DNA of 14,703 nucleotides from Bacillota bacterium (lineage in GTDB: Bacteria; Bacillota; Clostridia; Oscillospirales; Acutalibacteraceae), in the NCBI GenBank assembly GCA_023401495.1, contig JAEXDU010000201.1:1-14703 (forward strand), in the 5' to 3' direction. This document shows positions 12,560 to 14,703 of this stretch, piece after piece. Below the pieces are notes generated by a model. The model was given only the letters and a program-made list of their open reading frames with translations. It had not been told where the DNA came from and searched no databases. Position 1 is the stretch's first letter; each line of letters begins with the position of its first letter. A program made the position numbers and the translations under genes.

Positions 12560-12752
12560 AGCAAAAAGAAAAAGATTCAAAACGGCGGAATTCTTCATCC
12601 ACTCCCTTTTGAATCTTTTTTCGATTATATGCTTTTCCGTTCGGTGTTCTTCTGGTTACGGGATTCAGGCTGCCCCAACCGGCGCGCTTTTGCAGATCCA
12701 GCTTTCTGCGCTGTGATTTGCTCATTTTGTCCCGCGGAATCATTTTTTCCAT
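12477..12752 (-). CDS. Small basic protein (KMSK...NPVTR...YNRKK type), antisense to the arsC-like 3' end
   Basis: The first 46 residues look like a recurrent small basic protein of Firmicutes of unknown function: PRDKMSKSQRRKLD (6-19), GSLNPVTRRTPN (27-38), KAYNRKK (40-46). The reading is from memory of such proteins and was not searched. The ATG at 12752 follows AAAGGA by 9 nt, and an extended -10 promoter lies upstream. The frame does not stop after YNRKK but runs through the terminator stem and 83 nt into the end of the ArsC/Spx-family gene on the other strand, adding about 45 residues of doubtful origin (91 in total). The true protein may have ended near residue 50 in relatives. A second overlapping frame from ATG 12762 is less likely. 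Confidence 0.6.
   Translation of the reverse strand: MEKMIPRDKMSKSQRRKLDLQKRAGWGSLNPVTRRTPNGKAYNRKKIQKGVDEEFRRFESFSFCFISAGPLPILSRGSQPALFFHPSESAA
12569..12620. terminator. Terminator of the ywbE-arsC-like operon
   Basis: AAAAAGATTCAAAA (12569-12582) pairs perfectly with TTTTGAATCTTTTT (12607-12620) across a 24-nt loop, ending in a T run. The stem is AT-rich and the loop long, so efficiency is uncertain. It also lies inside the minus-strand small-protein frame. Confidence 0.65.
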
Positions 12753-12775
12753 CAGCACTCATCCTTTCTGATTTT

Positions 12776-12803
12776 AGTATACCACAAAGTAAAAGAAAAG
12801 TCA
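12776..12803 (-). promoter_or_regulatory. Promoter of the small basic protein gene
   Basis: On the minus strand TGACTT (12798-12803) and TGGTATACT (-10 at 12776-12781, with an extended TG) are 16 nt apart. The start of RNA would be near 12769, just before the ribosome binding site. Confidence 0.6.
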
Positions 12804-12853
12804 TCTTGCGGCAGTGGAAAGTAAGGTATGGTAAAATCCGGAACAGTATGTTA

Positions 12854-12881
12854 TGATATAATAATATGAGAATGATTATCG
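12854..12881 (+). promoter_or_regulatory. Pirin promoter with Fur/PerR-like box
   Basis: TGATATAAT (12854-12862) is an extended -10. It is followed at once by TGAGAATGATTATCG (12867-12881), which matches 13 of 15 positions of the 7-1-7 Fur/PerR-type box TGATAATNATTATCA. The box overlaps the expected transcription start, the place for a repressor. Confidence 0.6.
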
Positions 12882-12922
12882 AAATTAATAGAAAACAAAG
12901 AGGACGGAAAGGGGAACACAGC

Positions 12923-13759
12923 ATGAGAAGAACCATTCGTAAAACAGTTACCGGAAGCACACAATATGACGGCGCGGGGGTGCGTCTGGTACGCGTGATC
13001 AGCCGCCCGGACGTAGAGGATTTTGACCCGTTTCTGATGCTGGACGCATTCGATTCCACCGATCCGGCTGATTATGTGAAGGGGTTTCCGTGGCATCCGC
13101 ACCGGGGGATCGAAACAGTCACTTATCTGATCGAGGGAACGATCGAGCACGGCGACAGCCTCGGCAATAAGGGCAGTATTGATAACGGCTGCTGTCAATG
13201 GATGACGGCGGGCGGCGGCATCTTGCATCAGGAGATGCCGAAGGAAAGTCCCCGTATGCTGGGGGTACAGCTTTGGCTGAACCTGCCGGCCAAAGATAAA
13301 ATGACAGCCCCGAAATATCATGATATTCGCGCTGAGCAGGTACCTGCGGTGGAAACCGAGGCAGGCACCACCCGCGTGATCGCTGGTAGCTACCAGGGCA
13401 CAGCAGGCCCCGGGCAGGGCGAATTTGTTCCGATGACGATGCTGGACGTTGCGCTGAACCCCGGCCGCGAATGGAATCTGACCGTTCCTGCTGCGGATAC
13501 GGTGTTTGTGTATGTGGTGCGCGGAGAAGGCAGCTTTGCGGAGCAGGATGGAACGGTTCAGGAAAAGCATGCGGTTTTGTTCCGTGAGGGAGAAGAGCTG
13601 TCGGTCACGGCGGGCGCACAGGGCGTACGCTTTCTGCTGTTCAGCGGCCCTCCGCTGAAAGAACCGATTGCCTGGGGCGGTCCGATCGTGATGAATACCC
13701 GTCAAGAATTGCAGCAGGCCTTTCTGGAGCTGGAACAAGGCACCTTCGTAAAAGATTGA
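12923..13759 (+). CDS. Pirin-family protein (cupin)
   Basis: A 278-residue two-domain cupin of the pirin family. The N-terminal metal site is complete: H58 and H60 in PWHPHRGIET, H102 and E104 in GGGILHQEM, as in human pirin and E. coli YhhW, which bind iron or another metal and can act as quercetin dioxygenases. The C-terminal domain (from about 160) starts near TRVIAGSYQG and ends with the typical FSGPPLKEPIAWGGPIVMN block. The ATG at 12923 is chosen because AAAGGGG (12908-12914) lies before it and the family begins at MRRTIRK; the longer frame to 12866 would cover the Fur-like box. The gene is alone, with a strong terminator after it, and its promoter box suggests repression by an iron- or peroxide-sensing Fur-family protein. 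Confidence 0.95.
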   Translation: MRRTIRKTVTGSTQYDGAGVRLVRVISRPDVEDFDPFLMLDAFDSTDPADYVKGFPWHPHRGIETVTYLIEGTIEHGDSLGNKGSIDNGCCQWMTAGGGILHQEMPKESPRMLGVQLWLNLPAKDKMTAPKYHDIRAEQVPAVETEAGTTRVIAGSYQGTAGPGQGEFVPMTMLDVALNPGREWNLTVPAADTVFVYVVRGEGSFAEQDGTVQEKHAVLFREGEELSVTAGAQGVRFLLFSGPPLKEPIAWGGPIVMNTRQELQQAFLELEQGTFVKD

Positions 13760-13784
13760 TTTCCTTTTCTATCATCATAAAGAG

Positions 13785-13828
13785 AAAGCGGGAGCGTGCC
13801 CCTGAAAAGGGCTCGCTCCCGCTTTGTA
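13785..13828. terminator. Terminator between pirin and the MerR gene (bidirectional)
   Basis: AAAGCGGGAGCG (13785-13796) pairs perfectly with CGCTCCCGCTTT (13814-13825), with an inner CCC/GGG pair in the loop. Both outer ends carry A or T runs, so it can serve pirin and the convergent MerR gene. Confidence 0.88.
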
Positions 13829-13883
13829 TGGTTGGATTTGTTTTGATAGGGGCAAATCCTTTCCCCGGTATCACTCGGTGCCG

Positions 13884-14627
13884 TTAGTTCAAAGTGTCGG
13901 CATAGTGCTTCATGGCCTGTGCCAGAAAAGCCGAAAGACCCTCGCCGTATTTGTCGATGTTTTCGGTAAAGCGTGAGTCGTGCACATACATTTGACCCAG
14001 TCCCGCGAAAGCTTCCGGCGAATAGTGATAGCCAAAATTGTCGTTCAGAAAATGATAGAACTGTCCGACTTTCTCCAGTACATAGGGGGAATCCGGCGGA
14101 AGCTGACGGTACTGTGCGAGCGTGCGGAAAATGTCTTCCATCTGGTGCGCGACCTTTTCCTGCCCCTCTTTTCCCAGAGCGGAAAGCGTGTCGTTGCTTT
14201 TCTGAACCGTTTCGTCGCCCCAGCGGCGACGCGCTTCTTCTTCATAAGGATTCTTCGAGAAATCGAAGCCTTCAAATTTTTCTTTCGGTGTCATGGTGAT
14301 TTCTCCTTTCCATGTTTTGTGTGTTTTGAGTAGGGTATCCAGCATGGTGTCGATCCGCCGGCGCTCGTGCACCAGGTAAGCTTTTTGCACCTGAAATGCC
14401 TGCTCCCGGTCAAATTCGGGATTTTCCATCAGCTCGCGGATGACAGAAAGGGGAAAACCGCATTCCCTGAAGAACAGGATCTGCTGCAGACGATCCAGAT
14501 TCTCTTCGGAATACTCCCGGTACCCGTTTTCGGGGTTCCGCTGCGGGCACAGCAGACCGATTGCATCGTAATGATGCAGCGTGCGCACGCTCAGTCCGGT
14601 CAGGCTCGCAACCTCGTTGGTGTTCAT
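13884..14627 (-). CDS. MerR-family regulator with TipAS effector domain (TipA-like)
   Basis: A 247-residue transcription activator of the TipA type. Residues 1-70 are a MerR DNA-binding domain (EVASLTGLSVRTLHHYD, then NGYREYSEENLDRLQQI and a FRECGF turn), followed by a coiled helix to about 108. Residues 112-247 are a TipAS domain, which in Streptomyces binds thiopeptide antibiotics and in relatives such as SkgA or Mta other drugs (FDFSKNPYEEEARRRWG, MEDIFRTLAQYRQLP, DNFGYHYSPEAFAGLGQMYV). The ligand here is unknown. The ATG at 14627 follows AAAGGAGG by 9 nt; a longer frame to 14657 overlaps the promoter. Its own promoter has the stretched spacing and dyad typical of MerR control, so autoregulation is expected. 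Within the gene an AAAGGAG and ATG at 14294 could make the effector domain alone. Confidence 0.93.
   Translation of the reverse strand: MNTNEVASLTGLSVRTLHHYDAIGLLCPQRNPENGYREYSEENLDRLQQILFFRECGFPLSVIRELMENPEFDREQAFQVQKAYLVHERRRIDTMLDTLLKTHKTWKGEITMTPKEKFEGFDFSKNPYEEEARRRWGDETVQKSNDTLSALGKEGQEKVAHQMEDIFRTLAQYRQLPPDSPYVLEKVGQFYHFLNDNFGYHYSPEAFAGLGQMYVHDSRFTENIDKYGEGLSAFLAQAMKHYADTLN
14294..14309 (-). promoter_or_regulatory. Internal ribosome binding site and start for a separate TipAS protein
   Basis: On the minus strand AAAGGAG (14303-14309) stands 8 nt before an in-frame ATG (14292-14294), codon 112 of the MerR-TipAS gene. It is exactly at the start of the effector domain and would give a 136-residue protein. 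In Streptomyces lividans the same arrangement yields TipAS from within tipA. Confidence 0.7.
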
Positions 14628-14652
14628 GTGGGAATTCCTCCTTTCAAAGAGT

Positions 14653-14683
14653 ATCATAAGCTATGACGCCGCGTCAGGGTCAA
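14653..14683 (-). promoter_or_regulatory. MerR-type promoter and operator of the TipA-like gene
   Basis: On the minus strand TTGACC (14678-14683) and TATGAT (14653-14658) are 19 nt apart, the long spacing used by MerR regulators. A perfect 13-bp palindrome, TGACGC-C-GCGTCA as read on the plus strand (14664-14676), lies inside the spacer next to the -35. Confidence 0.85.
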
Positions 14684-14703
14684 TAGGTATTTTATCATTT
14701 TTT

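Noticed and set aside
12625..12762. Alternative minus-strand frame from ATG 12762
   Set aside because: Its ATG is too close to the AAAGG site, and the overlapping frame has the recognisable KMSK/NPVTR/YNRKK pattern.
1..14703. CRISPR array
   Set aside because: No regularly spaced short repeats with unique spacers were seen; the repeats in 10.9-11.9 kb are irregular in spacing and orientation.

Overview
The window looks like chromosomal DNA of a Gram-positive anaerobe of the Clostridia, most likely an Oscillospiraceae/Ruminococcaceae-type organism of middling GC. This is inferred from strong AGGAGG-type ribosome binding sites, a clostridial single-cluster ferredoxin, YwbE, a TipA-type MerR regulator and a probable 2,4-diaminopentanoate dehydrogenase. 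The genus cannot be fixed from the sequence alone.

Layout. 1-266 is the 3' end of a dehydrogenase, then a terminator and a long palindromic hairpin. 518-2405 carries a family 2 glycosyltransferase with TPR repeats and an HD-domain hydrolase, closed by a bidirectional terminator. A ferredoxin gene (minus) and corA (plus) diverge from a 0.48 kb region holding a repeat copy and a possibly structured corA leader. A leucine-carboxyl-methyltransferase-like gene (minus, 4440-5261) follows. From about 5.3 to 8.15 kb the DNA is visibly more AT-rich and holds only minus-strand accessory genes: a small sigma-70-like protein, a partner with an AbrB/MraZ-like segment, an Mrr-type restriction endonuclease and a coiled-coil protein with a disturbed start. 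This block ends beside two serine tRNA genes (GCT and TGA) that share one promoter.

8584-10725 is a minus-strand operon of a MATE exporter and a YgjP-type metallopeptidase, with a promoter and a structured leader of about 150 nt. 10.9-11.94 kb is a gene-free mosaic of promoter-bearing repeats, direct repeats, a 68-nt inverted repeat and many small hairpins. Two copies of one hairpin keep a perfect 11-bp stem through paired base changes.

The right end holds ywbE coupled to an ArsC/Spx-family gene, an oppositely oriented small basic protein gene that overlaps the latter, a pirin gene with a Fur/PerR-like box at its promoter, and a MerR-TipAS regulator. That last gene has a canonical 19-bp-spaced MerR promoter and an internal ribosome binding site placed to make the TipAS domain alone.

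The genes do not form one pathway. The units that seem to work together are ywbE-arsC, MATE-metallopeptidase, the two-gene sigma/AbrB-like pair, and the self-regulated TipA gene. All functional calls come from motif recognition by eye; no database search was run.
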